31,838 bases of DNA from a virus. Position numbers and translations under genes: made by a program. Under the pieces are notes generated by a model that had not been told where the DNA came from, did not search any database, and saw only the letters and a list, made by a program, of their open reading frames with translations. This document shows, piece after piece, positions 23,913 through 30,394 of this stretch (the stretch's first letter is position 1; each line of letters starts with the position of its first letter). Location of the stretch: IMG/VR virus record IMGVR_UViG_3300034068_000029, positions 1-31,838 of that record. One strand, given 5' to 3'.

Positions 23913-24157
23913 ATTTTCCTATATGGTTTTACTTTTGCTTTTACCTTTTTGGGCTGCGGCACGAACTGTTTTCCCTGTGCTTTTCCTTGCCGTTTTGCCC
24001 GTGTTGTTGCTGCGTACTCCTGTGGACTTAGGGCTTCGATTGCTTTTTTTGGCAGGTATCTCTCGCCTGTTTCGGACGACTTCTTCCCTGACTTGGTTGT
24101 CCATTTCTGGTCTCCCCAAGCCTTTAAAGAACGCTGAGATTTTGCCAATCCACTCAT
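23909..24157 (-). CDS. Small basic protein, DUF5872-like
   Basis: This 82-residue frame matches a family I recognise: KWTTKSGKKSSETGERYLPK (19-38), ALSPQEYAATTRAKRQGKAQ (42-61), GKQFVPQPK, ending in a Lys/Arg tail. It overlaps both neighbours as ATGA, which fits the local pattern. A second frame (23919-24167) is also open and basic, but it lacks conserved sequence and breaks the overlap pattern. High charge suggests nucleic-acid contact; the function of the family is unknown to me. Confidence 0.8.
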   Translation of the reverse strand: MSGLAKSQRSLKAWGDQKWTTKSGKKSSETGERYLPKKAIEALSPQEYAATTRAKRQGKAQGKQFVPQPKKVKAKVKPYRKI

Positions 24158-24426
24158 TTATAGCCACCGCCAGCTGCCTTATATTTTTTAGCTACCAACT
24201 GCGCTTTTCTAGCTGACCACTGACCTGCGCCAGTACCATGTGTTGCAGCTGCTTTTACCTGAGAAACAATCCGTTTACGTAAACTGGGTTTAGTGTAATT
24301 ACCCGCAGCATTAACTTTACCGCCTTCTTTATACTGAGTAAAGTCGGTATCATCCCTACGAGCTTTCTTAACGCCTCTGCCCATTTTAGTGGGCATAATT
24401 GCACCCATCCCACGACTCGGTCTCAT
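24154..24426 (-). CDS. Small basic protein with NAAGNYTKP motif
   Basis: A 90-residue protein rich in Lys/Arg/Gly. It contains MRPSRGMGAI at the start, YKEGGKVNAAGNYTKPSLRK (32-51) and GQWSARKAQLVAKKYKAAGG (68-87). This combination recurs in phage proteins I have seen from aquatic viromes, where it lies near the capsid genes. The double-glycine segment belongs to a motif shared across this cluster. ATGA overlaps link it to both neighbours. A role in packaged DNA or head assembly is possible but unproven. Confidence 0.8.
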   Translation of the reverse strand: MRPSRGMGAIMPTKMGRGVKKARRDDTDFTQYKEGGKVNAAGNYTKPSLRKRIVSQVKAAATHGTGAGQWSARKAQLVAKKYKAAGGGYK

Positions 24427-24665
24427 ACCATTTTTCCTCTGGTTTTACCTTTAATACAGCAACCATCTGCTCGTTTAGAAGCCATACCGCCTTTTTTAAA
24501 GTTATCGGGCAAATCTTGTCCCTTTTTACTCCCACCTGTATGTTTATCAAGAATTGATTGAAATCCTTGGTCAGCAGGTTTCTTACGAACATTGTCCGTA
24601 GGATTGGGGTTCTGTTTAGCTGGTGTTGCTGGAACAGAAGGGACAGGATTAACACGCTTAGTCAT
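24423..24665 (-). CDS. Small basic protein ending in the ADG-KGKT tag
   Basis: The 80-residue product has a Pro/Asn-rich N-terminus (1-30), a linker, and a C-terminus FKKGGMASKRADGCCIKGKT (56-75) followed by RGKMV. This is the clearest copy of the shared tag. Two adjacent Cys sit inside it, unusual for a phage cytoplasmic protein. It overlaps its neighbours by TAATG and ATGA. No enzyme motif or membrane segment is seen, so the tag may be the functional part. Confidence 0.75.
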   Translation of the reverse strand: MTKRVNPVPSVPATPAKQNPNPTDNVRKKPADQGFQSILDKHTGGSKKGQDLPDNFKKGGMASKRADGCCIKGKTRGKMV

Positions 24666-25243
24666 TACGCTCTAGTCTTCCCACGAACAGCACAACCATC
24701 AGCCCGCTTTGATGCTGAAGATACTTTTCCGCCAGACTTAAACTCACGCTTAAATTGTGTGCCTTTACCAAAAGCATCCTCCATAGGACCTGTAGATAGG
24801 TAGCGCTCTTTGCGAGCCTCTTGCTCCTTTTTTGGTAATTTAGAGATTGCATCAGCTTCTTTAGCCGCTTTTTCTCCCGCCTCTTTCTTAGCACGGCTAG
24901 ATAGAATCTTCTTACCCAACATACGAGCAGCGCCATAACCAGCGCCTAGAACCGCAGCAGCTTTACCAATAGGTAGAAAGTCTTCAACGCCTACACGCTC
25001 CAAACCTTTTTCTTGCGGTGGTTTAGTAGTTGTTTTTGGTTCGGCTTTAGGGGTAGCTTTAGTGGTAGATTTGGTTTTAGTGACAGGAGGCTCTTTAACT
25101 AGCTCACTGCTAGGCTCATTTTGCTTACGAATATATTCCATCGCACGGGCGCGCACATCGTCGCCAATACCAGGATTTTGCCCTTCTTTAGACTCAAACT
25201 CGGTCTCGCCACCGTCTTGAAACTTACGCATTTTCTTTTTCAT
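24665..25243 (-). CDS. Basic protein with hydrophobic centre and C-terminal ADG-RGKT tag
   Basis: This 192-residue protein begins MKKKMRKFQDGGETEFE, then a Lys/Thr/Pro-rich disordered section (45-78). A short Gly/Ala hydrophobic stretch follows (KAAAVLGAGYGAARMLG, about 93-109), then a charged helix, and the end is FKSGGKVSSASKRADGCAVR (168-187) and GKTRA. The FQDGG at the N-terminus also occurs in the transglycosylase protein. The possible membrane-contacting centre plus tags suggests a virion or ejection component; this is an inference. Translation is coupled to the downstream gene by TAATG. Confidence 0.78.
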   Translation of the reverse strand: MKKKMRKFQDGGETEFESKEGQNPGIGDDVRARAMEYIRKQNEPSSELVKEPPVTKTKSTTKATPKAEPKTTTKPPQEKGLERVGVEDFLPIGKAAAVLGAGYGAARMLGKKILSSRAKKEAGEKAAKEADAISKLPKKEQEARKERYLSTGPMEDAFGKGTQFKREFKSGGKVSSASKRADGCAVRGKTRA

Positions 25244-25244
25244 G

Positions 25245-25655
25245 TTAGCAAGTTCTCCCGCCTGATTTCATTTTAATCATCTTGCCTTTGGTCTTACCTT
25301 TGATCTCAATGCCACCACCTTTAGCCATGCCATGCATTTTTTTCTCGTGCCCTTTAACGGCTTTGGCAGCAACCTTCTTCATCATTGGTTTGTCTTTGGA
25401 AATATCTGAATGTTTCACGTTACCGCCTTTCTTCATGTAGCCCATTTTGTTGCGTACTTCTGTGGGCAGTTTGGATAATCCTGGGTTGCTATCAGAATCA
25501 ACTTCTTTTAAGCCACCAGCTCTGAATTTACGTCCTTTATCTGCTTTCATAAACTCTTCTCCTACGGATTTAGATACGCCAACTTTTTTGGCAAATTTTG
25601 GATTGTTAGCGACAGCAGCCATAAATCCGTGTTGTTTTTTAGATACGCTAGGCAT
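25245..25655 (-). CDS. Basic SKKQ-family protein with repeated GG motifs
   Basis: A 136-residue protein opening MPSVSKKQHGFMAAVANNPK, an opening I recognise in small basic phage proteins (similar to DUF3008). Four double-glycine segments occur, FRAGGLKEV (44-52), KKGGNV (75-80), AKGGGIEI (111-118) and KSGGRTC at the end, plus EIKGKTKGKMI (117-127). The sequence is Lys-rich throughout and likely disordered. It overlaps the membrane-protein gene by eight bases. It may bind DNA or another virion protein; the sequence alone does not decide. Confidence 0.78.
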   Translation of the reverse strand: MPSVSKKQHGFMAAVANNPKFAKKVGVSKSVGEEFMKADKGRKFRAGGLKEVDSDSNPGLSKLPTEVRNKMGYMKKGGNVKHSDISKDKPMMKKVAAKAVKGHEKKMHGMAKGGGIEIKGKTKGKMIKMKSGGRTC

Positions 25656-25899
25656 TTATTTTCCCCTGAATAAGCTGGTCAATTTTGCTTTCAAGCTTGT
25701 TAAAGCGTTGGTCAATGTGCTGCATAATGCGGTCAATTTCTGCTTGAGTAACGTTTTCACGAGCTACCTCCTCACGAGTCTTGTTTAATAAAATCCCTAT
25801 GCGAGCGAGTTCAGCAGATTTTTCTTTTGCCCATAAACCCACGAGAACCCCCGCTAATGATAGGATTGCGTTCCATAAAAGTAACATCTCTTGGCTCAT
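25648..25899 (-). CDS. Membrane-anchored coiled-coil protein
   Basis: An 83-residue protein with one hydrophobic segment near the N-terminus (LLLWNAILSLAGVLVGLWA, 6-24) and a charged coiled-coil helix (about 30-80, QRFNKLESKIDQLIQ). The plan is the same as the 86-residue lysis-region protein at 12436-12696, although sequence identity is low. It overlaps both neighbours (ATGA and eight bases). It is the only membrane protein in the basic cluster. A holin accessory or membrane-tether role is possible. Confidence 0.78.
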   Translation of the reverse strand: MSQEMLLLWNAILSLAGVLVGLWAKEKSAELARIGILLNKTREEVARENVTQAEIDRIMQHIDQRFNKLESKIDQLIQGKINA

Positions 25900-26216
25900 A
25901 CCATCTTACCTTTGGTTTTGCCACGAATCTCACAGCCACCGCCACGTACTGACCCACCTTCTTTGCAATTCCAAGCCCGTAGGGACTTATTAATACGTGA
26001 ATCGGGATCGTTGGCTGTTTTAGCAGATGTGAGCTTTTTCTTCATGCCTGACATCCTTGCACAGAACGATTTCTTGCGTGAACCGCCTTCTGGTTGTGGA
26101 CGTTTTAAGCCAGGTTTGCCAGGATTGGCTGCATTGTAGGAGGCACGACCTTTAGCGTTTAAACCACCTTCAGGGTTTTTACCTTCCTTACGAGTCCATG
26201 CAGGGGTCTTAGCCAT
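25896..26216 (-). CDS. Basic protein, DUF6321-like, with C-terminal KGKT tag
   Basis: The 106-residue product starts MAKTPAWTRKEGKNPEGGLN followed by AKGRASYNAANPGKPGLKRP, a family I recall as DUF6321, common in aquatic phages. RKKSFCARMSGMKKKL (47-62) is also conserved. The C-terminus adds CKEGGSVRGGGCEIRGKTKG (84-103) and KMV. Three Cys (52, 84, 95) are present in a small basic protein. It follows the glycosyltransferase gene with a TAATG overlap. The family function is not known to me. Confidence 0.82.
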   Translation of the reverse strand: MAKTPAWTRKEGKNPEGGLNAKGRASYNAANPGKPGLKRPQPEGGSRKKSFCARMSGMKKKLTSAKTANDPDSRINKSLRAWNCKEGGSVRGGGCEIRGKTKGKMV

Positions 26217-26986
26217 TATGCAACATCCTTTTTAGCATCAAGAGGTCTAATAAGAGGATAGAGATACTCTTCTCCAAAAGAACCTGCAAACTCTTCCATT
26301 CCTAGATGACCTAGCTTAATGGTGGGGTCAATCCATACTTCGTAACCGTGAGCCGTAGCACGATCACAGAAAAGATAATCCTCGCCTACATAGCCTTCTG
26401 GAGTGGATTTGAAGTCAAAGAATGAATAGCAAAACTTGTCTGGATGCCCGTCTACTACTCGGTCATCGTGGTATTTCCACTCAGGATGGTTGTCTCTGAG
26501 GGTCTCAAATACGTCTTTACGAATCAACATAAAAGCGGTAGCAATCCGTTTAGCCTTAACTAATCCGTAGGAATTCATATAAATCCCGCCATCAGCATCT
26601 TGCTCTAAAGTCGATATATAGACTTGACCTTTTTTACGGGCAACAGGAACTCCGCCTACGATACCCTTCTTAGGGTCAGTATTCCACGCCATTAGACGGA
26701 AGATGTCTTGTGGGTTAAACGTAATGTCCGAATCAATAAACATTAAGTCTGTGCAGTCTGACGCTAAGAAGTCTTTAGCAATTAAGTTTCTGACACGAGA
26801 CACAACTGAGCATCCAGAGATGTTGCAAATTTGAATATCAATTCCGTGCTTAGGAGCTTCTACAGCAAACTGAGCCATAGCAATAGCCAGTTTGACTGAG
26901 ACTTTAAAGTCATAAGCGGGAAGACCAAGCATGACCTTCCTACCTACTAAGTTAAAAGAACCTTGAGCTTGCGTTGGATTATCCAT
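26216..26986 (-). CDS. GT-A-fold glycosyltransferase-like protein
   Basis: The 256-residue protein shows GT-A features: a Rossmann-like start (KVMLGLPAYDF, 17-27), LMFIDSDITFNPQDIFRLM (81-99) with Asp85-Ser-Asp87 as the DxD metal site, and GEDYLFCDRATAHGYEVWID (201-220) with the Gly-Glu-Asp acceptor-base motif. KLGHLG follows (224-229). GT2-type enzymes of this shape transfer sugars from nucleotide donors. Its start overlaps the preceding gene by eight bases, in the middle of the virion genes instead of near the other glycosyltransferases. Capsid or tail protein glycosylation is a possibility; substrate unknown. Confidence 0.85.
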   Translation of the reverse strand: MDNPTQAQGSFNLVGRKVMLGLPAYDFKVSVKLAIAMAQFAVEAPKHGIDIQICNISGCSVVSRVRNLIAKDFLASDCTDLMFIDSDITFNPQDIFRLMAWNTDPKKGIVGGVPVARKKGQVYISTLEQDADGGIYMNSYGLVKAKRIATAFMLIRKDVFETLRDNHPEWKYHDDRVVDGHPDKFCYSFFDFKSTPEGYVGEDYLFCDRATAHGYEVWIDPTIKLGHLGMEEFAGSFGEEYLYPLIRPLDAKKDVA

Positions 26987-27464
26987 ATATCACCGTTGCT
27001 GTTACGCTTGAGCCAAGCCCAACAAAAATACCGTTAGGGCAGTAAATACCTTCGCCTGGAATCTTAACAGGTAAACCTATTGTATTAAATGTATCAAGTT
27101 CAACATAAATATTTGTGTACATTGTTACTGTACCAGTAGCAGATCCAGATGTAACGGAAGTTACTGTAAATGTATTAGCTGTTACGTTAGATACTTCGTA
27201 TACCCCATCACGCATGGTTGTTCCAGCCGCAACATCTAAAAATACTCGTTGACCATTTACCAAACCATTGCCATTAATTGTCACCGTAACCGTTGTTCCA
27301 GTTCTACTCCAAGTACCTGACTTTGAAACTGCTGGGTCTGCAACCGCCATGTTTCTTGCCGATACCGTACCACTAGTAACTGTTACATTTTTTAGACGAA
27401 CAGACTCTGTGGTGGCAGTACCAGATGCTGAAGCATGATACGATTTAACGTCATATTGCTGCAT
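26979..27464 (-). CDS. Beta-rich virion protein, downstream paralogue of a tandem pair
   Basis: This 161-residue protein shares its beginning (QYDVKSYHASASG; partner QYDVKSAHASASG), a central cassette (TVTVTINGNGLVNGQRVF; ANTFTVTS, about 57-108) and its ending (IPGEGI…VTATVIYG; partner IPGEGI…VTTTLFYG) with the upstream gene. The pair therefore arose by tandem duplication. The cassette resembles the beta domain inserted in the large tail protein. The start has only GGA nine bases upstream, within the end of the first copy. A decoration or tail-spike accessory role is inferred. Confidence 0.82.
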   Translation of the reverse strand: MQQYDVKSYHASASGTATTESVRLKNVTVTSGTVSARNMAVADPAVSKSGTWSRTGTTVTVTINGNGLVNGQRVFLDVAAGTTMRDGVYEVSNVTANTFTVTSVTSGSATGTVTMYTNIYVELDTFNTIGLPVKIPGEGIYCPNGIFVGLGSSVTATVIYG

Positions 27465-27468
27465 AGTG

Positions 27469-27951
27469 TCATCCGTAAAACAGCGTAGTTGTTACAGAAG
27501 CGGGTAAAGCAACATAAATACCATCTGTCGCTAAAATACCTTCGCCTGGAATCAGTGTATAAAAAGCCGTAGCAGAAGAACAGTCAAGCTCAACCAAAAT
27601 ACTTGCGTACATCGTTACATTTCCATTAGTTGTTGCTGAAGCCACTGCAACTGTAAAGGTGTTTGTGCCAACGGTAGCTACATCATACGGACCATCAGCA
27701 GCAGACCCAGAGGTAAAGTTTAAATAAACCCTGTCCCCGACTGCTAACCCATGATTATTAATAGTCACAGTACAAACAGTGCTTCCTGGAACATCATAAG
27801 TCCCAGACACACTGACGTTATTAGCAAAAACAGAATTAACTGTTGTAGACGCAGAAGGGGACATAAGAACCCCTTTTAAGCGAGTTCTATACCCCACCGC
27901 TACACCTGATGCGCTTGCGTGTGCTGACTTTACGTCATATTGCATTGCCAT
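27469..27951 (-). CDS. Beta-rich virion protein, upstream paralogue of a tandem pair
   Basis: A 160-residue protein with AGGA before ATG 27951. It shares its two ends and a central beta cassette (CTVTINNHGLAVGDRVYL; TNTFTVAVAS, about 59-108) with the gene that follows four bases after its stop. The N-terminal 55 residues are the most divergent part. No enzyme motif is present. It is probably a head or tail surface protein because of its place behind the capsid genes; the copies may have different partners. Confidence 0.82.
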   Translation of the reverse strand: MAMQYDVKSAHASASGVAVGYRTRLKGVLMSPSASTTVNSVFANNVSVSGTYDVPGSTVCTVTINNHGLAVGDRVYLNFTSGSAADGPYDVATVGTNTFTVAVASATTNGNVTMYASILVELDCSSATAFYTLIPGEGILATDGIYVALPASVTTTLFYG

Positions 27952-27953
27952 AA

Positions 27954-28118
27954 TTAATCCTCTTTATGTTCTGCTAGTGGGCGGTCTAATTCGGTTAACA
28001 ACACGTCCACCATTGCAATTGCTCCGTTAGCCTGTTGGATAAGATCTGAGTACTTTTGCCGTTGCTCAAGTGCCTGATTTCTCAAATCCAACAGGTACGC
28101 CTTATCTAACGCAGCCAT
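27954..28118 (-). CDS. 54-residue helical protein
   Basis: A short reading frame starts at ATG 28118, overlapping the stop of the upstream gene (TAATG), and ends TAA at 27954, two bases before the next gene. The product is helical and amphipathic: MAALDKAYLLDLRNQALEQR (1-20), then QQANGAIAMVDVLLTELDRP (28-47). The 'NGAI..VD..L.EL' pattern occurs in small coiled-coil proteins of many phages. It fills what would otherwise be a 166-base gap in a gapless region. It may be an assembly chaperone or minor head component; this is only a guess from size and location. Confidence 0.8.
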   Translation of the reverse strand: MAALDKAYLLDLRNQALEQRQKYSDLIQQANGAIAMVDVLLTELDRPLAEHKED

Positions 28119-28690
28119 TAGGCATTAAAGTTAGCAGCGGTAGCGGCAAGCAGGTAATAATCACTACCAGCAATTTTTACACGCAGTCCATGAGTAATCT
28201 CATTAACGTTGGTAATAGTACCAGTAGCGGCTAATTTAGCACCAGCAACAGTTACGCCAGCAAGGTTTAACAAGTAACCGTTAGTATCGACAGTTGCCTT
28301 GCCCGTACCGTTAACAGAAGCATAAATTAAAGAAGTGTTTGTGCCAGTAGATGCTGCAGTAGCACAGTTAAGCTCAATTTCAACAGGAGCATAAGTACCC
28401 GAAGAAGTGCCTGCCGATAGGGTTAATTCAGCAACAAAAGCTGAACCTAGACCTGAAGTAGAACCAGTAGCACCATAAACAACGTTTGCTTTTAACGCAT
28501 TTGTGAATGAACCCAAAGCGGCATCAGCGTTTAATTGGAACAGACTGCGACCACCAACACCGCCAGCGCCAGTCATAGTGACTTCGGTTACGCTTGCATT
28601 GAATGTAGCTGCACCTGTAGAGGTATTTGTAATATCAGTGATAAAGCCGTTGTCGGATGCCACTGGACCCGAAAAGGTAGTACGTGCCAT
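28118..28690 (-). CDS. Capsid-associated structural protein
   Basis: A 190-residue protein, the first gene after the terminator that follows the capsid gene, with GGAG upstream of its ATG. It is Ala/Thr/Gly-rich and beta-strand-like. The C-terminus ITHGLRVKIAGSDYYLLAAT (164-183) is a signature I recognise in structural proteins next to capsid genes in aquatic phages. It may be a head decoration or fibre protein. A product this beta-rich is unlikely to be an enzyme. Role inferred from position. Confidence 0.82.
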   Translation of the reverse strand: MARTTFSGPVASDNGFITDITNTSTGAATFNASVTEVTMTGAGGVGGRSLFQLNADAALGSFTNALKANVVYGATGSTSGLGSAFVAELTLSAGTSSGTYAPVEIELNCATAASTGTNTSLIYASVNGTGKATVDTNGYLLNLAGVTVAGAKLAATGTITNVNEITHGLRVKIAGSDYYLLAATAANFNA

Positions 28691-28795
28691 AATAATTCTC
28701 CATACAGAGTTAAGCTCATTAGTCTTGTATGCGTCTGCTGGGGCAGTCTAATAAGCTGGTTTACCCAGATATTTAAATCTTACTACAAATAAAAC
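28691..28795 (-). other. Leader between capsid terminator and next gene
   Basis: This 105-base stretch has no gene. It holds the GGAG ribosome site (28698-28701) and a six-base inverted repeat, CATACA at 28701-28706 against TGTATG at 28726-28731, whose stem base touches that site. I see no convincing -35/-10 promoter pair, although the terminator just upstream makes one likely, unless the terminator leaks. Confidence 0.4.
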
Positions 28796-28824
28796 AAAAA
28801 GGGGAGTTTTTGGCTCCCCTTTTT
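28796..28824 (-). terminator. Rho-independent terminator after the major capsid gene
   Basis: An 11-base perfect stem (AAAAAGGGGAG / CTCCCCTTTTT) encloses a seven-base loop, and the transcript continues with GTTTTATTTG. It begins ten bases after the capsid stop codon. This is the only clear terminator in the window; capsid mRNA may end here in most transcripts while the rest reads through. Confidence 0.9.
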
Positions 28825-28827
28825 ATT

Positions 28828-28841
28828 AGCCTAATTAGGCT
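28828..28841. repeat. 14-bp perfect palindrome spanning the capsid stop codon
   Basis: AGCCTAATTAGGCT reads the same on both strands. It includes the capsid stop codon (28835-28837) and lies three bases before the terminator stem in the transcript. It could form a second small hairpin or a protein site; it may also be chance. Confidence 0.5.
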
Positions 28842-29749
28842 CCAGCAGAACCCCACATACCGAGGGGATCAGACCAGCCAAAGCTGTAACGCTCACGAGA
28901 CTTGTAACGGACGTTACCAGTATCGAAGTCACCGTCCATGCTGTTGCTCAAAGGAGTACGAACGAAATGCTTCATACCATTTGGAACATCAGTACAGAGG
29001 AAGTAAGCATTTGGATCGGTCAGGTAGTTATTTACTGAATAACCATCTGGGATCGAACCATTGTTTACGATAGCGTTAATGTCGTTGTCTGCGGTAGCAA
29101 CACGAAGCTGGGTCTCTAAGAGACGGGTAGCAACGAACTGCAATGCAGGTGGAACGATTAACTTCTTAGGTTTAGCAGCGATTAACAAACTACGCTCATC
29201 TGTCCAAGCAGCGATCTGAATAACGGCAGCTTCCAAGGAAGTTTCGTTCAAATCCGCAGGGGTAGCCTGAGTGTTGCTGTTTACACCACCAGAAACCAAT
29301 GGGTGAGATGTCGAGAACAAAGGTACACCGTCACCACCGTAATAAACGGCAGAGTTAGTGAAACCGTTGTTTAACACAGCAGCAGCTTTAACCTGCTTGG
29401 TGTACGCCATAGCACGAGCCAAAGCCTTGGTATAACGAGCTGATAGGCTGTCATACAAGTTGTCCTCGATTGCCTCTTCCGTTAGGGAGAAGCCAAGGGC
29501 GATGGTTTCGTGGTTATAACGAGCTGTGAAAGCCTCTTGTGCATTGTCATAAGCGATGGCAGAACCCTCGTTTTTGACTGGTGCAGCGGAGAAGCCTGAC
29601 AGTTTTGTTTCTTCTTCAAACGAACGCTCAGAGGTCTCAGTATCGTAGATCTCTTTGTGTTGTTCACCATAAGTCGCATACTCAAGACCGAACAATGCGT
29701 TCAGACCTGGGAGCAACTCTTTCAGTAGTTGTGCGCGTGAAATAGCCAT
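28835..29749 (-). CDS. Major capsid protein (Mu gpT-like, HK97 fold)
   Basis: A 304-residue protein with a strong Shine-Dalgarno (AAGGAG, seven bases before the ATG). It starts MAISRAQLLKELLPGLNALF. Segments ERSFEEETKLSGFSAAPVKN (41-60), ALGFSLTEEAIEDNLYDSLS and PLFSTSHPLVSGG (143-155) are typical of capsid proteins of the Mu gpT-like group. The length fits a single HK97-type subunit. It is preceded by scaffold and decoration-like genes and followed by the terminator, the usual layout for the most abundant virion protein. No prohead protease is visible in the window. Confidence 0.93.
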   Translation of the reverse strand: MAISRAQLLKELLPGLNALFGLEYATYGEQHKEIYDTETSERSFEEETKLSGFSAAPVKNEGSAIAYDNAQEAFTARYNHETIALGFSLTEEAIEDNLYDSLSARYTKALARAMAYTKQVKAAAVLNNGFTNSAVYYGGDGVPLFSTSHPLVSGGVNSNTQATPADLNETSLEAAVIQIAAWTDERSLLIAAKPKKLIVPPALQFVATRLLETQLRVATADNDINAIVNNGSIPDGYSVNNYLTDPNAYFLCTDVPNGMKHFVRTPLSNSMDGDFDTGNVRYKSRERYSFGWSDPLGMWGSAGA

Positions 29750-29760
29750 TTAATTGCTCC

Positions 29761-30375
29761 TTAAGCTGCAGTTGCGACAGGGGTTGCACTGTAATAGGTA
29801 TGTACGCCAAAGTTGAACTTGACGATTACCTCAGTGAAAGATCCAAGCGCATTAACAGTCTCTGGTACACCCGCAATAATACGGAATGGAAGATTGGTTG
29901 TTGACGAGCTGGTACTGTTTAAAACGCCTTCGTTTGAATCACCAGAAGTTGTAGAGCCAGCGGTTGTCAAGATTGATACGTTGTTACCAACGTCAGTCTG
30001 AACTAAGCCACCAATGGTGGTTGCGTCTGACAATACTGCTACTTTGAAAAGTCCATCTGGATCGTCAGCTACAAACGCAGTAATATCCGAAGCGGTAATA
30101 GCGCCTGGATAGAATTGCTGTTGTAGCAACTGTTTGGTAGTTGGGTTTGTGAACTGACAACCCATAAAAATACCAACGGCATCGGTTGCGGTAGCTGTGG
30201 TTGAAACACGGCTCAAAGCACCATCTGTGTTCAGACGTACAACATCACCAAAGAAAATGGCGGTTGTAGAACCTGAAATGATGGGAATTGAACGAGTTTG
30301 ACCAGCAAATACCTGACCACCAATCAAATTGATTGGTCTGAACCCATAGGGTCCTGATACGGTAGGATAAGCCAT
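29761..30375 (-). CDS. Head decoration-like protein
   Basis: A 204-residue protein starting MAYPTVSGPYGFRPINLIGG, with AGGAG six bases before its ATG. FGDVVRLNTDGAL (42-54) and AVGIFMGCQF (66-75) suggest a small beta-barrel, and the C-terminus is FTEVIVKFNFGVHTYYS. Proteins with this opening and position just upstream of gpT-like capsid genes are widespread in aquatic phages and are found in virions. It probably decorates or stabilises the capsid, but could be a minor head protein. Confidence 0.85.
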   Translation of the reverse strand: MAYPTVSGPYGFRPINLIGGQVFAGQTRSIPIISGSTTAIFFGDVVRLNTDGALSRVSTTATATDAVGIFMGCQFTNPTTKQLLQQQFYPGAITASDITAFVADDPDGLFKVAVLSDATTIGGLVQTDVGNNVSILTTAGSTTSGDSNEGVLNSTSSSTTNLPFRIIAGVPETVNALGSFTEVIVKFNFGVHTYYSATPVATAA

Positions 30376-30394
30376 TTAAAACTCCTAATTAAGT

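Noticed and set aside
23919-24167. Second basic 82-residue frame overlapping the DUF5872-like gene
   Set aside because: The conserved SGK-x-SSETGERYLP sequence is in the other frame, which also has the ATGA overlaps seen for its neighbours. The basic composition here is a by-product of the same Lys/Arg codons.
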